DNA of 64,000 bases. Source: Bradyrhizobium embrapense (GTDB lineage: Bacteria; Pseudomonadota; Alphaproteobacteria; Rhizobiales; Xanthobacteraceae). The stretch is from contig NZ_LFIP02000002.1 in the NCBI RefSeq assembly GCF_001189235.2, positions 496,411-560,410 on the forward strand. The letters are read 5' to 3'. Both the position numbers and the translations under genes were made by a program. Under the pieces are notes generated by a model. It did no database searches and was not told the DNA's origin. It saw only the letters and a program-made list of their open reading frames with translations. Positions 44,301 through 52,249 of this stretch are shown piece by piece (position 1 is the first letter of the stretch; each line of letters begins with the position of its first letter).

Positions 44301-47300
44301 CGGTGCTGACCGCGCCCGAGATCATGCTGACGGCGAGCAGTGCGATCGCGATCGGCGCCGGCGCACAGGTCGATACGACATCGTTCGGCGCGATCGCGAC
44401 CCTGTTCCCGAACGATCCGAAGACCGGCAAGACCCTGGGATCGATTGCGCTGGCGCGCGTCAGCGGCGGCGGTGCCGGCGCATTCGTGCTGGCGTCCAAC
44501 GCGCCGGTGCTGCCGGTCACGTTGCCGGCCGGGAGCGGCAGCGCGAGCATGCTGAGCATTGGCGCGGGCGCGCAGATCTTCGGCGGCAGCGTGCTGGCGC
44601 TGAGCGCCTCGAACACGATCAGCATGGATCCCTCCGCCCGCCTTGCGGCGCCGACCGTCATGGTCAGCGTGCCCGCGATCAATTTCGGCACCGGAGGCGC
44701 TTCGGGCTTCAACCTGAGCGCCGGCCTGCTCGCGCAATTGTCCGCAGGCGATTCGCTGCGGCATCTCGCGCCGACCGGCAACCTGATGCTGTCGGCGTCC
44801 ACCGCGATCAACGTCTATGGCTCGGTCGATCTCGGCGAGCCGGATCCGGCGACCGGCCGGCCCCTGCTCGCCGGGCTGACCTTGAGCGCGCCCGTGATCA
44901 ACGGGTTCGGTGCCGCGACCGACAGCGTCAGGCTCCGCGCCAATACGATCACGTTGAACGGCGGCGCCATCGGCGCAGCTTCGACCGGAACCGGGCAGGG
45001 CGCGTTCGAGATCGATGCGGCGCAGCTGACGCTGGGTGGCGGCGGCAATCTGGCCTTCGGCGGCTTCAACAACGTGACGCTGGCGGCGTCCGGGCAGGTG
45101 ATCGGCGGCGTCGCGTATGCCGGCCCCATCGCCGCGGGCACGATGCAAACGATCGGCACGGTGTCGTATGCGCCCGGCGAGGTGATGCCGGGCACCTTCA
45201 GCGTCAGCGAAAACCTGACGATCGCCGCGCCCGTGGTGACGGCCCAGGCCGGCGCGCTGACGCAGCTCATCGCCAATGCCGGCACAGTCAGCTTCGCCGC
45301 GCTGCCCGGCAGTGCCGTCCAGCCGGTCGCCAGCTCCAGCGGCGCGACGCTCTCGGTCTCGGCGCAGCGCATCGTCCAGGGCACGACGATCAACCTGCCG
45401 TCCGGCGCGATCAGCTTCTCGGCGCAGAACGGCATTACGCTTCAGGCCGGTTCGGTCACCAATGTCGCCGGCGCGGTGACGCCGTTCTTCGATGTGGTGC
45501 GGATTGCGCCGGCCGGCAGCATCACACTGCAGACCGTGAACGGTGATGTCTCCGTTGCCGCCGGGGCGGTGGTCGATCTGCGCGGCGGCCGATTGGGCTC
45601 GGTCACGCTGCCGACACTCGATGTCGTGGATTCCGACCCGGGCGGCAACGCCGGCACGCTCACCATCGTCGCGCCGAACGGGACGGCCCATCTCGACGGG
45701 CAATTGTTGGCCAGCGCCGATCCGCGCTACGCCGGCGGCAGTGCGGTTCTCGCGCTCAAGTCCGGTGACGCCGGTGCACTGCTCGGCAGCATCGCAGGTT
45801 TCTCGGGCGAGCAGGCGCTGACGCTGGCGAGCGGCGACATCAATGTCGGCAACATCACCGCCCGTGACGTCGAGCTGACCGCGAGCAGCGGCAGCATCAC
45901 CGTCGCCGGTCTGATCGATGCGAACGGCGGCCGCGATGCGACCATCCGCCTGATCGCCGGCAACAATCTGGAGCTGGGCGCGCAGGCGGTGCTCAATGCC
46001 GGCACCGCCGTCGCCAAGGGTGGCACGGTATTCCTCGGCCTCGCCGGCAACAGCACCGGCATGCTGACGTTCGACGCCGGCTCTACGATCAGCGTCGCCG
46101 GCACCGATCCGAATATCGCGCTCAACGGCGGACAGGTCTGGCTGCGCGCACCGCGGACCGCAAACAATGTGCGCATCAGCAACAACGGGGTCCAGGTCGC
46201 CGGCGCCCGCGAGATCGTCGTCGAGGCAGTCAAGACCTATGACGTCAGCGGCACGCCCTATGTCGACGCCAATCTGACGACGGCCGATGCCGACGCACAG
46301 GCGTATATCGCTGCCGCCACGGTCAAGACTGGCATCGGTACGCTGACCGGCAACTCGGTCACCGCCTTCCACCTGATGCCCGGGATCGAGCTGGACAGCA
46401 GCGGCGACCTCCAGCTGTTGCAAAATCCATCCCCCACCAACTCCGGTATCGATCTGCACACCTACCGCTACAATGGCGAGCCGATGGTGCTGACGCTCCG
46501 CACAGCCGGAAACCTCTTGATCAACGGCAGCCTCAGCGACGGTTTTGCCGCGCCGGTCAGTTCGCCGGACGGCAGCATCTTCGCGATCGCGGCACCGCTG
46601 CCGGCGGGCTCCGGATCAGCGACGCTGCGGCTGGTTGCGGGCGCGGATCTCGCGGGTGCCGATCCGCTGGCGGTCATGCCGGCCGTGCTGCGTCCCGCGG
46701 CCACGGCGGCCAATCCCGAGCCAGGCTCGATCGTGTTCGCGGCGCCCTACCTGATCGACGCCAATGTCAATGACAGCGGCATCGTCGTACAGATTCCGAG
46801 CGTGGTCCGCACCGGCGCGCGCGATATCGAGCTCGCTGCGGCCGGCAACATCGACATCCAGACCGCATTCGGCATTTATACCGCGGGGCAGCCCGTAGCG
46901 CCGAATTTCACGGCGGGGCAGCGCGCGCTGATCTTGAATGCCTACACGTACACCTACGACAACTATCTCGGATATCACTCCGACGCGAGCGGCAATCTGA
47001 CGGCGTACGACACGCTGTATCCCCTCGCATTCAACGCCAGCTATTCGAGCGGCGGCGGCAATCTCACGGTCAAGGCGCATGGCAGCCTGATCGGCGCCGA
47101 TACGAGCAATAATGGTGTGACGAGCTACGCGGCTTCCGAGCCCGACACCTATTGGCTATGGACCGAACCGACGGCCGTCAGTCCGACGTGGTTCGTCAAT
47201 TTCGGCACTTACTATCAACCGTATCTCGATTACGGGGTCGACTCATTTCCGTCCGTGGCCGCGTTCAAGGGGCTCGGTGCGTTGGGAGGAGGAAACGTCC

Positions 47301-49684
47301 GGGTCGCTGTCGACGGCGACCTCAGGAATGTCGACATCAGCCTGCCGACAACGGGCGGATTGACGAGCACCGGCGCGGTGTCGGTGTACGGCGGCGGCAA
47401 TCTCTCGCTGACCGTGGGCAGCGGCATCAACTACGCCAATCTGCTGGTCGGGCACGGAACGGCCGACATCCAGGCCGGCGAGGTCGGGATGGCGCCGCTG
47501 AGCACCAGTGCTCTGACAGTCGCGCGGGTGGATCTGCTGATCGGCGATGCCCAGTTCATCGTGGTGTCCCGCCGCGGAATCAACGCGATCGTCGGCGATC
47601 CGACGCGGATGACGCAGCAGCCCGACCCCACGAGAACCGGCTATAGCGTTCCGGCGGGCCTGGAGGGAAATGGGCCCCCCTCATTTTACTATCTCACCGC
47701 GGTCCCCTATGGCTTCTTCACCAGCATGACGACCGCCAGCGCCCTGACCGAATTCGCCGAAGGCGGCGACATCACGGTGCATGGTGATTTCGCGCCACCG
47801 ATCTTCGAATTGACGGCGGCCGGCGGATCCATCCGGGCCGGCAGCATTCAGCAAACCGGGTCTGGTTTCCACTATCTCGCCGCACTGGCTGCGCCAACGG
47901 CCCGCCTCGATCTGCTGGCTCAGCAGGATATCGTGGGTTTTGGCGTCAGCATGACGGCGGCCGATCTAATGTCCCAGGTCAATGGCGCCTCGGCGCCGGC
48001 AGGCAGCGATTACCCGAGCACGCTCGCCAATTCGGCCAACGACACGCTTGGCGGGGCTCTGTCGCTGCCCTCGAACCTGGTGGAGTTCAACGCTCCGCAT
48101 ACCGTGCATGTCTATGCGGTGCAGGGCAGCCTGACAAATCCCGCGCTGGCGACGTCGGAGCGCGCGCAGGTGCGCGCCGGTCTCGATATCGTCCGGCCGA
48201 TCATCAATATCGAGAACGCCGGGCTCGGCGACGTCTCGCTGGTGCAGGCCGGGCGCGACATCGTCAGCTGCCAGCCCTGCAGCCTGGCCTACCCGGACTT
48301 CTTCAACATTCGTGTCGAGGGGCCCGGCGCGCTTTCCGTCCTCGCCGGTCGCGACATCGTTGCGCAGAAGGGCCAGTATGGCTCGCAGGGCGTTGGCATC
48401 ACGTCGGTCGGCAACGCGGACAATCCGTTGTTGCCGCCGACGGGTGCCTCGATCGGCATCGCGGTCGGTATCGGCGCGAGCGGCCTCGACACCACGGCCT
48501 TCATCAACCTCTATTTCGATCCGCAGAACACCGATGCGACGACGCAAGGCTATCTCGCGCAGCTGACCAGCCACATGAGCAGGATCGAGGGCATCGCCCT
48601 CAGTCGCGACCAGGCGCTCGCCGATTTCCGCAACTTCACCCCGGTCGCACAATTGCCGTTCATCGAACAGGTGTATTTCGCCGAGCTCACGGCGGGCGGC
48701 GAGGCGGCGGCCAAAGGGCTTGGCGCCGGCGGCAAGGGTTACGACCGGGCCTACCGGGCGATCCAGACCTTATTTCCCGACAGCGTGATCGGCGGCACCA
48801 CCACAGCCTATGCCGGCAATTTGTCGCTGTTCCAGCTCGCACGCATCCGCTCCGAGCAGGGTGGCAGCATCAACATCCTGGCGCCCGGCGGCGGCGTCTC
48901 GCTCGGCATCGAGAACCAGACGCCCGATTTGACCGGGCAGACCGACACCGCACGCCCCGGCCTGCTGACGCTCGAAGGCGGCGACGTCAACATCTTCACC
49001 GATCGGAGTGTCGTAGTGGCGCAGTCGCGCGTCTTCACCGAGCTCGGCGGCGACATCCTGATGTTCTCGACCAATGGCGACCTCAATGCCGGCAAGGGCA
49101 AGCAGACCTCGATCGTGACGTCGCCGCCGCTGGTCGTCTACGATCAGTATGGCCGCGCGGCCAAGACGCCGAACACGCCGCAAACCGGCGCCGGCATCGC
49201 GACCCTGATTGGCGTGCCCGGCGTGCCTCCTGGTAACGTCGACCTGTTCGCACCGCACGGCGCGATCGATGCCGGCGAGGCCGGCATTCGCGTGTCGGGC
49301 AATCTCACCCTGGAAGCGCTGCGAGTGCTCAACATCGCCAATATCCAGGTGCAGGGCACGTCGGTCGGTGTGCCGGCGGTGCAGGGGCCGCCGGTGGCGG
49401 CATTGACCGCGGCCAACAACACCGCGGGCGCAGCCCAGCAACCGAGGACCGCGACGCCGGCGGCCAATACCGGACAGCCCTCGGTCATCATCGTCGAGGT
49501 GCTCGGCTATGGCGGAGGCGACGGCACGCCGGATCCCGACGGCAACGACCAGCGCCGCAGCGGCAACGAGCAGCAGAGCTATGATCCGAACAGCATGTTT
49601 CGCGTGGTCGGCAGCGGTAAACTGACCGCTGAGCAGGCGCAGCAGCTGACAGATGACGAAAGGCAGCGTCTGTCGTCACGGTAG
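38372..49684 (+). CDS. Giant filamentous haemagglutinin-like (TPS-type) exoprotein, DUF3739 family
   Basis: About 3770 residues. An extended signal peptide (residues 1-53, helix MAGTSLVTLLLASYPAGA) precedes an Ala/Gln-rich helical spacer (65-115). The TpsA secretion domain (about 115-300) shows NWQSFNVGVQTDVVFNQQ and VLVINQNGIIFGGASQINVG. The bulk is repetitive beta-helix with Gly/Ser/Asn-rich turns. The end (about 3560-3680; NVDLFAPHGAIDAGEAGIRV) fits the DUF3739 C-terminus, then an acidic low-complexity tail. It would be a surface or secreted adhesin, moved by a TpsB pore, but no tpsB is in the window. ATG 38372 has GAAGGA 5 bases before it; upstream starts (38339, 38351) are weaker. Only two cysteines were noticed (CQPC near 3300). 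Fed by the sigma/FecR module just upstream. Confidence 0.85.
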   Translation: MPVRAQAIHQPRTRGELAARTLLRSSRLVSRSGLMAGTSLVTLLLASYPAGARPLTGAWTLGAPHYAADAASAGAQQAAAAAAQSSGALTRAAQAIQAMQAAQAAARRAAQASGTSQTLPQLTVPNGLATGGLQVAPGAAPGSDLWSGANLPTQTSANGRTSVGITQTAPQAILNWQSFNVGVQTDVVFNQQGNSNWVALNRVIGNVGPSQILGRISADGQVLVINQNGIIFGGASQINVGSLVASTLNITDQQFKTALLNRSPFDNAGNLQAPIYANGSGPTGDVIVEAGAVILTAPPAAVTTGGGNVFLLGANVQNNGSIVTPGGQAALAAGTSVYVTTSGSTSQLGLMLNVLNGGTVSNTGLVAAPTGSVTLVGMNLQQSGVLVATTSVNQAGSILLSAQQGLQGIYGYDSSSRYAVSTQAGKVQLAPGSLTAVLPEEDGLTAMDTQPQAQSRITVEGGFVNVQSGAAIIAPSGRVALQASSHGDQLYLQDNPTAKINANSSPDGARVLVDTGSLIDVSGLQGVPVAASSDVVQVDVRANELRDSPLQRGGILSSKKVWVNLHDLNPVASDRVYTAGGLLEVSGWLGQVERPIDQRLTTGGSVSVYSSGDAILRPGASIDIAGGSLAHQAGYVPVTWLVGSDGRIYSANRAPADLTYSSIGVGFTVNHTHWNVTEFYADPLVASQVYQPAYLEGRAAGALTVIASAAEVDASVVAATINGPYQRTANTLPSGAAFTIGASDASIVPTSVVIAPSVAPPDISSATSPLPPSWQQTVYLSADLLDRVNYGSITINARGGVTDPVSGAVSPAISLVGGAKLQVAPGGSIALNSNIALVGGGISIDGQLVARAGSISVNAAQQGTTILTGDVELHPGSLIDTRGLWVNDHTGGTDTPPALYNGGNVKLAAYGSVRIDDGAVIDASSGGWMQSTGKIKSSNGLPVGTGGNITLIADGFGATLHNSTTLAQAYPGRVYLDGTLRSYGFTGGGTLGIATLAIQIGGDAILPLSTISSINADGTSNLAAVDPASVLQLSPGFFAGGGFSQYALYSYQNLTVARGTDIELHGVNLVPNPQAALAPTGSDVMSVATAGVLPSYQRPAPVNLVLSAIDAFNGNLDVQRGVVIDADPQATISLHARHQLSFDGTISAPAGTINLDLTGTTGTWNAVGSQAGVPPNNGPSYNAAQTLWIGANARLLAPGLVTSMLDGLGRPVNTVLGGGQVNINQDTQPALYYPYSATQPYGEQPLGVVVAQAGAIIDVSGASGTILQVAGRSGLTQTQVATPGGSLAIRASLGLLFDASMKAQGGGAGVAGGSLTIDQVIGTYVADSSGASQFVQPVFQTIVSQAAPLMTTGLSQGQAIAGGLLGELFIGADQISSGGFASVSLGAVDALVFNGSVKLAAARSLTINASNISATPGAIVRLNAPYVDIGGGQRNINEYISSSYIPGGSYSAMPMAGTARLEVDADLIDIEGTLRSGASYNYVTSFINFYTPVQQAVSLPGFASMAFNSLGDIRLVPASRTSPLYAAKSTTLTTAGDVTFSGTEIYPISTGPVSNAYSSVPSGLFLIQATGPSSVVSFVSNGQAPYTPLSAGGSVQIVAPTINQGGVLLAPLGQITFGDPNNPAGTRAINLLPGSITSVSAAGTLIPYGAPLGNTDWIYGYDNTGTANTISAPPAKTISFYGKALTVAGASGGAATARIDESGGGDLYGAQFVSGAGGSVDTLSGTQTFAILPSLGNRYAPRDPQMQLSDPTQTTSAPVALQVGQQIYLSGIPGLPAGTYTLLPGHYALLAGAYKVTVAENQTTATGLSNFVQRDGSYRVLGYGEVANTGFRDALPSVYIVTPGAVVRRQSQYAETTATQFYAAKAAASGIAAPYLPLDAGQLVINATNSLSLPVTGGFGDFTAPAGGRGGQADIVASNLEILAPGGAAAPGMTGLQASALDSIGAQSILIGGTRNLNGNVLTITPAAQQLQIDSGAVLTAPEIMLTASSAIAIGAGAQVDTTSFGAIATLFPNDPKTGKTLGSIALARVSGGGAGAFVLASNAPVLPVTLPAGSGSASMLSIGAGAQIFGGSVLALSASNTISMDPSARLAAPTVMVSVPAINFGTGGASGFNLSAGLLAQLSAGDSLRHLAPTGNLMLSASTAINVYGSVDLGEPDPATGRPLLAGLTLSAPVINGFGAATDSVRLRANTITLNGGAIGAASTGTGQGAFEIDAAQLTLGGGGNLAFGGFNNVTLAASGQVIGGVAYAGPIAAGTMQTIGTVSYAPGEVMPGTFSVSENLTIAAPVVTAQAGALTQLIANAGTVSFAALPGSAVQPVASSSGATLSVSAQRIVQGTTINLPSGAISFSAQNGITLQAGSVTNVAGAVTPFFDVVRIAPAGSITLQTVNGDVSVAAGAVVDLRGGRLGSVTLPTLDVVDSDPGGNAGTLTIVAPNGTAHLDGQLLASADPRYAGGSAVLALKSGDAGALLGSIAGFSGEQALTLASGDINVGNITARDVELTASSGSITVAGLIDANGGRDATIRLIAGNNLELGAQAVLNAGTAVAKGGTVFLGLAGNSTGMLTFDAGSTISVAGTDPNIALNGGQVWLRAPRTANNVRISNNGVQVAGAREIVVEAVKTYDVSGTPYVDANLTTADADAQAYIAAATVKTGIGTLTGNSVTAFHLMPGIELDSSGDLQLLQNPSPTNSGIDLHTYRYNGEPMVLTLRTAGNLLINGSLSDGFAAPVSSPDGSIFAIAAPLPAGSGSATLRLVAGADLAGADPLAVMPAVLRPAATAANPEPGSIVFAAPYLIDANVNDSGIVVQIPSVVRTGARDIELAAAGNIDIQTAFGIYTAGQPVAPNFTAGQRALILNAYTYTYDNYLGYHSDASGNLTAYDTLYPLAFNASYSSGGGNLTVKAHGSLIGADTSNNGVTSYAASEPDTYWLWTEPTAVSPTWFVNFGTYYQPYLDYGVDSFPSVAAFKGLGALGGGNVRVAVDGDLRNVDISLPTTGGLTSTGAVSVYGGGNLSLTVGSGINYANLLVGHGTADIQAGEVGMAPLSTSALTVARVDLLIGDAQFIVVSRRGINAIVGDPTRMTQQPDPTRTGYSVPAGLEGNGPPSFYYLTAVPYGFFTSMTTASALTEFAEGGDITVHGDFAPPIFELTAAGGSIRAGSIQQTGSGFHYLAALAAPTARLDLLAQQDIVGFGVSMTAADLMSQVNGASAPAGSDYPSTLANSANDTLGGALSLPSNLVEFNAPHTVHVYAVQGSLTNPALATSERAQVRAGLDIVRPIINIENAGLGDVSLVQAGRDIVSCQPCSLAYPDFFNIRVEGPGALSVLAGRDIVAQKGQYGSQGVGITSVGNADNPLLPPTGASIGIAVGIGASGLDTTAFINLYFDPQNTDATTQGYLAQLTSHMSRIEGIALSRDQALADFRNFTPVAQLPFIEQVYFAELTAGGEAAAKGLGAGGKGYDRAYRAIQTLFPDSVIGGTTTAYAGNLSLFQLARIRSEQGGSINILAPGGGVSLGIENQTPDLTGQTDTARPGLLTLEGGDVNIFTDRSVVVAQSRVFTELGGDILMFSTNGDLNAGKGKQTSIVTSPPLVVYDQYGRAAKTPNTPQTGAGIATLIGVPGVPPGNVDLFAPHGAIDAGEAGIRVSGNLTLEALRVLNIANIQVQGTSVGVPAVQGPPVAALTAANNTAGAAQQPRTATPAANTGQPSVIIVEVLGYGGGDGTPDPDGNDQRRSGNEQQSYDPNSMFRVVGSGKLTAEQAQQLTDDERQRLSSR

Positions 49685-49973
49685 CGACCGGGGTGCGGCA
49701 GGCCTTCGGAGATGCCGCGGTCGGACGGCGCGACAGTCGACGTCGGTCCTGATCTGCTTTGGGATCGGCGCACGCGTCGTCATTCTTGCGGCCGTCGGCT
49801 CAATTGCCTCGTTCGGAATCGCGAAAGTCGCCGTGAACGTTTGTTCTCCCGATACCAACAAAAATACCAGCAAATCGGCGGCTGGCATCGGACGAGATCA
49901 AATACCGATGTACGCGGAAATACCTATTTTAAAAGCTTTCCGAGCACTGCGCGAACGACTGCGACAGCCTGCT
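49685..49973. other. Spacer between the giant exoprotein gene and tRNA-Leu
   Basis: No gene is supported. The stretch 49850-49930 is AT-richer and contains the near-repeat units ATACCAACAAA and ATACCAGCAAA side by side, next to a tRNA 3' end. tRNA 3' ends are common integration sites, so this may be an old attachment region; no integrase is present. Confidence 0.3.
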
Positions 49974-50058
49974 TGGTGCCCCTGGCCGGAATCGAACCAG
50001 CACTCCTTGCGGAACTCGATTTTGAGTCGAGCGCGTCTACCAGTTCCGCCACAGGGGC
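49974..50058 (-). tRNA. tRNA-Leu (CAA)
   Basis: Read on the minus strand: acceptor arms GCCCCTG and CAGGGGC, anticodon stem CTCGA/TCGAG around loop CTCAAAA (anticodon CAA), a long class II variable arm, T-arm GGTTCGATTCC, discriminator A and encoded CCA. 85 bases including CCA. Confidence 0.93.
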
Positions 50059-50252
50059 ATTCGCGATGATCCAGGCCGAGACGGGCCCGGGTCGCGAAGT
50101 GCGGCGGACTATAGCGGGCGGCCCGTCACGGTCAACCCGCGCGGATGTGATTGTCCCGCGCCTCGACAGCGGTATTTTCACGCGATACGACCCGATCTGA
50201 GCATGTAGCAGGGGCCATGACCCTGCCGGACGGTGCTCGCAGGAGGACTGCC

Positions 50253-50789
50253 GTGACGCTCGCCACCGCCCATCCGTCGGATGCTTCCGCCACCGGCAAT
50301 CCGGCGCTGACCTCGGCCCTGGCGATTGCCGTGATCGCAGCAGTGACGCTGGCCGGCGCCTGGTTCTTCCAGCTCGTGCTGGAGATCATGCCCTGTCCGC
50401 TCTGCCTCGAGCAGCGCTATGCCTATTACCTCGCGGTCCCGCTCGGCGCCGTGGTCGCGCTCGCCGCCGCCCGTGGCGCGGCGCGCCCGCTGCTGCTCGC
50501 GGGCCTTGCGATCCTCGGCCTCGCCGCGCTCGCCAACGCCGGGCTCGGTGCCTATCATGCCGGGGTTGAATGGGGATTTTGGCAGGGGCCGACCGACTGC
50601 ACCGGCCCGATGGTGGATTTCGGCAAGGCCGGTTCGCTGCTGGATCAGCTCGACAAGGTCAAGGTGGTCCGCTGCGACGAAGTGCAGTGGCGCTTCCTCG
50701 GCATCTCGCTCGCCGGTTACAACGTCCTGATCTCACTCCTGATGGCCGCGATCGCCGGCTGGGGCGCGGCGAAGGCGGCGAAGGCCTGA
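50253..50789 (+). CDS. dsbB: Disulphide bond formation protein B
   Basis: A 178-residue inner-membrane protein with four helices. The first redox pair is IMPCPLCLEQRYAYY (CPLC, about 49-63 in this numbering); the second periplasmic Cys pair is split between GPTDCTGPM and VVRCDEVQW. DsbB reoxidises DsbA-type proteins and passes electrons to quinones. GTG 50253 has a perfect AGGAGG 6 bases upstream; ATG 50217 is in frame but lacks a site. The DsbA-like gene at 57320 is a possible partner. Confidence 0.85.
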   Translation: MTLATAHPSDASATGNPALTSALAIAVIAAVTLAGAWFFQLVLEIMPCPLCLEQRYAYYLAVPLGAVVALAAARGAARPLLLAGLAILGLAALANAGLGAYHAGVEWGFWQGPTDCTGPMVDFGKAGSLLDQLDKVKVVRCDEVQWRFLGISLAGYNVLISLLMAAIAGWGAAKAAKA

Positions 50790-50814
50790 TTCTCAACTGC
50801 GCTCCCGTTGATCC

Positions 50815-50921
50815 GTCATGCTGAGGAGCGCGAAGCGCGTCTCGAAGCAAGCACGGGCACCAGCCGGGCCGTTCATCCTTCGAGGGCCGCTGAAGCGGCC
50901 ACCTCACGATGATGGGACTAG
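50815..50921. repeat. Intergenic inverted repeat, TCATGCTGAGG family
   Basis: Related to 9424-9556 and 55065-55195: a TCATGCTGAGGAGCGCGAAG opening, GCCGTTCATCCTTCGAGG in the middle and a CACGATGATGG end. Lies just after dsbB. Confidence 0.6.
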
Positions 50922-50930
50922 AGCATGATC

Positions 50931-51019
50931 CGGAAAAGTGTGAAGCGGTTTTCCGAAAAGATCATGCTCAGTCAAAGAGCTAAAGCGCGATGACGATTCA
51001 ACTCAATCTCATCGCGCTT
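50931..51019. repeat. Two adjacent hairpins (GAGCATGAT family)
   Basis: GAGCATGATC at 50931 mirrors GATCATGCTC at 50960-50969, with an inner GGAAAA/TTTTCC pair. AAGCGCGATGA at 50983-50993 mirrors TCATCGCGCTT at 51009-51019 exactly. It ends 10 bases after the stop of the minus-strand AbrB-family gene and may act as its transcript end. Confidence 0.7.
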
Positions 51020-51028
51020 CAAGAGCCA

Positions 51029-52114
51029 CTAATCGTCGACGTCGTCCTGCGGCCGTCCGAACAGATGGATGATCCCCGGCGTCGAAATAGTGACGAACAG
51101 GAAGCGCGACAGATGATGCGCACCGACGAAGATCGGGTCGATGTGCAATGTCAGCGCCAGCGCCAGCATGGCGTCCATCGCGCCGGGCGCAAAGGCGACC
51201 ACGACGTCGGCGAGCCGCACGTGGGTGGTGAAGGCGATCACCGCGACGAACACGGCCGAGATTGCGATGGCAATGGCAAACGAGCCGAGCCCGGCATTGA
51301 CGTGGCTCAGCAGGGTCGAGGTCTTCATCCGCGCGAAGCGCGTGCCGATCAGCGCTCCGATGCCGACCAGCGCGACGTTGCGCAGCCAGGGCGGCAGGCC
51401 GCCATCGACCAGCCCTGAGCCATGCAGCAGGCTGGAGGCGAGCATCGCGCCGAACATCCAACTGGCGGGGAATTTGATCCAGCGCAGCAGCAGCGAGACG
51501 CCGATCGACCCGGCGACCAGGGCTGTGAGGCCGAGCGGCGAGGCGACCGTCGTCGGCAATGGCGGCGGCGCCGCGTGCGTCACGCCGGTCAGCGCCAGCA
51601 CCAGCGGCAGGGCCGCGGTCAGGATGATGACGCGCATGGTCTGCACCACTGCGATCGCCGCGACGTCGGCGCCCTTCTCCGCGGCGAGGATGGTGATCTG
51701 CGAGAGCGCGCCGGGGCTGCCGGCGAGGAAGGCCGAGGTCTGGTCCCAGCCATGGATGCGCTGCAGATAGAGGCTCGAGCCGAAGGTCGAACAGAACGTC
51801 GCCAGCGCCAGCAGGGCGATGGTGAGCGGATAGGAGCTCATATGCTGCAGCAATTGCTGCGACATCAGCGAACCCAGGGAGATGCCGAGCAGCAGCAGCA
51901 CCGATTGCGTCAGCACCGGCGGCACCGCGAGCGGCCGTCCGGCCAAAGCAGCGATCGCAACCGCGCACATCGCACCCGAGATCAGCCCGCCCGGCAATCC
52001 CGCCCATAAAAACAGCAAACCGCCGCCGGCGCCGATGACGAGCGTCTCGAGCCCATTCAGAACTTTGTTGCGGTCGGGAATGGCTGTCGCCATCGAAGCG
52101 CGGATCAGGGTCAC
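51029..52114 (-). CDS. AbrB-family (DUF, formerly 'ammonia monooxygenase') membrane protein
   Basis: A 361-residue integral membrane protein with about ten helices in two homologous halves: GGLLFLWAGLPGGLISGAM and PASWMFGAMLASSLLHGSG are equivalent re-entrant-like segments (G/A-WMFG/ISGAM). AFLAGSPGALSQITILAAEKGADV and VVAFAPGAMDAMLALAL carry the SPGALS/APGAMD motif. Often annotated as AbrB transcriptional regulators or putative ammonia monooxygenases, but the sequence is that of a transporter-like protein. Start GTG 52114 (AAGG 4 bases before) or ATG 52093. Confidence 0.75.
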   Translation of the reverse strand: MTLIRASMATAIPDRNKVLNGLETLVIGAGGGLLFLWAGLPGGLISGAMCAVAIAALAGRPLAVPPVLTQSVLLLLGISLGSLMSQQLLQHMSSYPLTIALLALATFCSTFGSSLYLQRIHGWDQTSAFLAGSPGALSQITILAAEKGADVAAIAVVQTMRVIILTAALPLVLALTGVTHAAPPPLPTTVASPLGLTALVAGSIGVSLLLRWIKFPASWMFGAMLASSLLHGSGLVDGGLPPWLRNVALVGIGALIGTRFARMKTSTLLSHVNAGLGSFAIAIAISAVFVAVIAFTTHVRLADVVVAFAPGAMDAMLALALTLHIDPIFVGAHHLSRFLFVTISTPGIIHLFGRPQDDVDD

Positions 52115-52249
52115 GCCGCCTTATGGCAAATTCGCAACCACGGGACAATTGCGTCTGGCGATTGCAGCATTGCGCCCCGGCTCGCCTCAGGCCACAGATT
52201 TTCACCCTCCCCGGCGGGGAGGGTGAAGGACGTCAAATGCGTCTGCGCG

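Noticed and set aside
43139..46459. Very long open frame (over 1100 codons) on the minus strand inside the giant exoprotein gene
   Set aside because: It is an antisense artefact of GC-rich, strongly biased codons. The product is Arg/Asp/Gly-rich low-complexity sequence with no domain features, and the plus-strand TPS protein explains the region.
51029..52114. Ammonia monooxygenase or AbrB DNA-binding regulator
   Set aside because: These labels are inherited annotations. The sequence is a ten-helix membrane protein without an SpoVT/AbrB swapped-hairpin domain.
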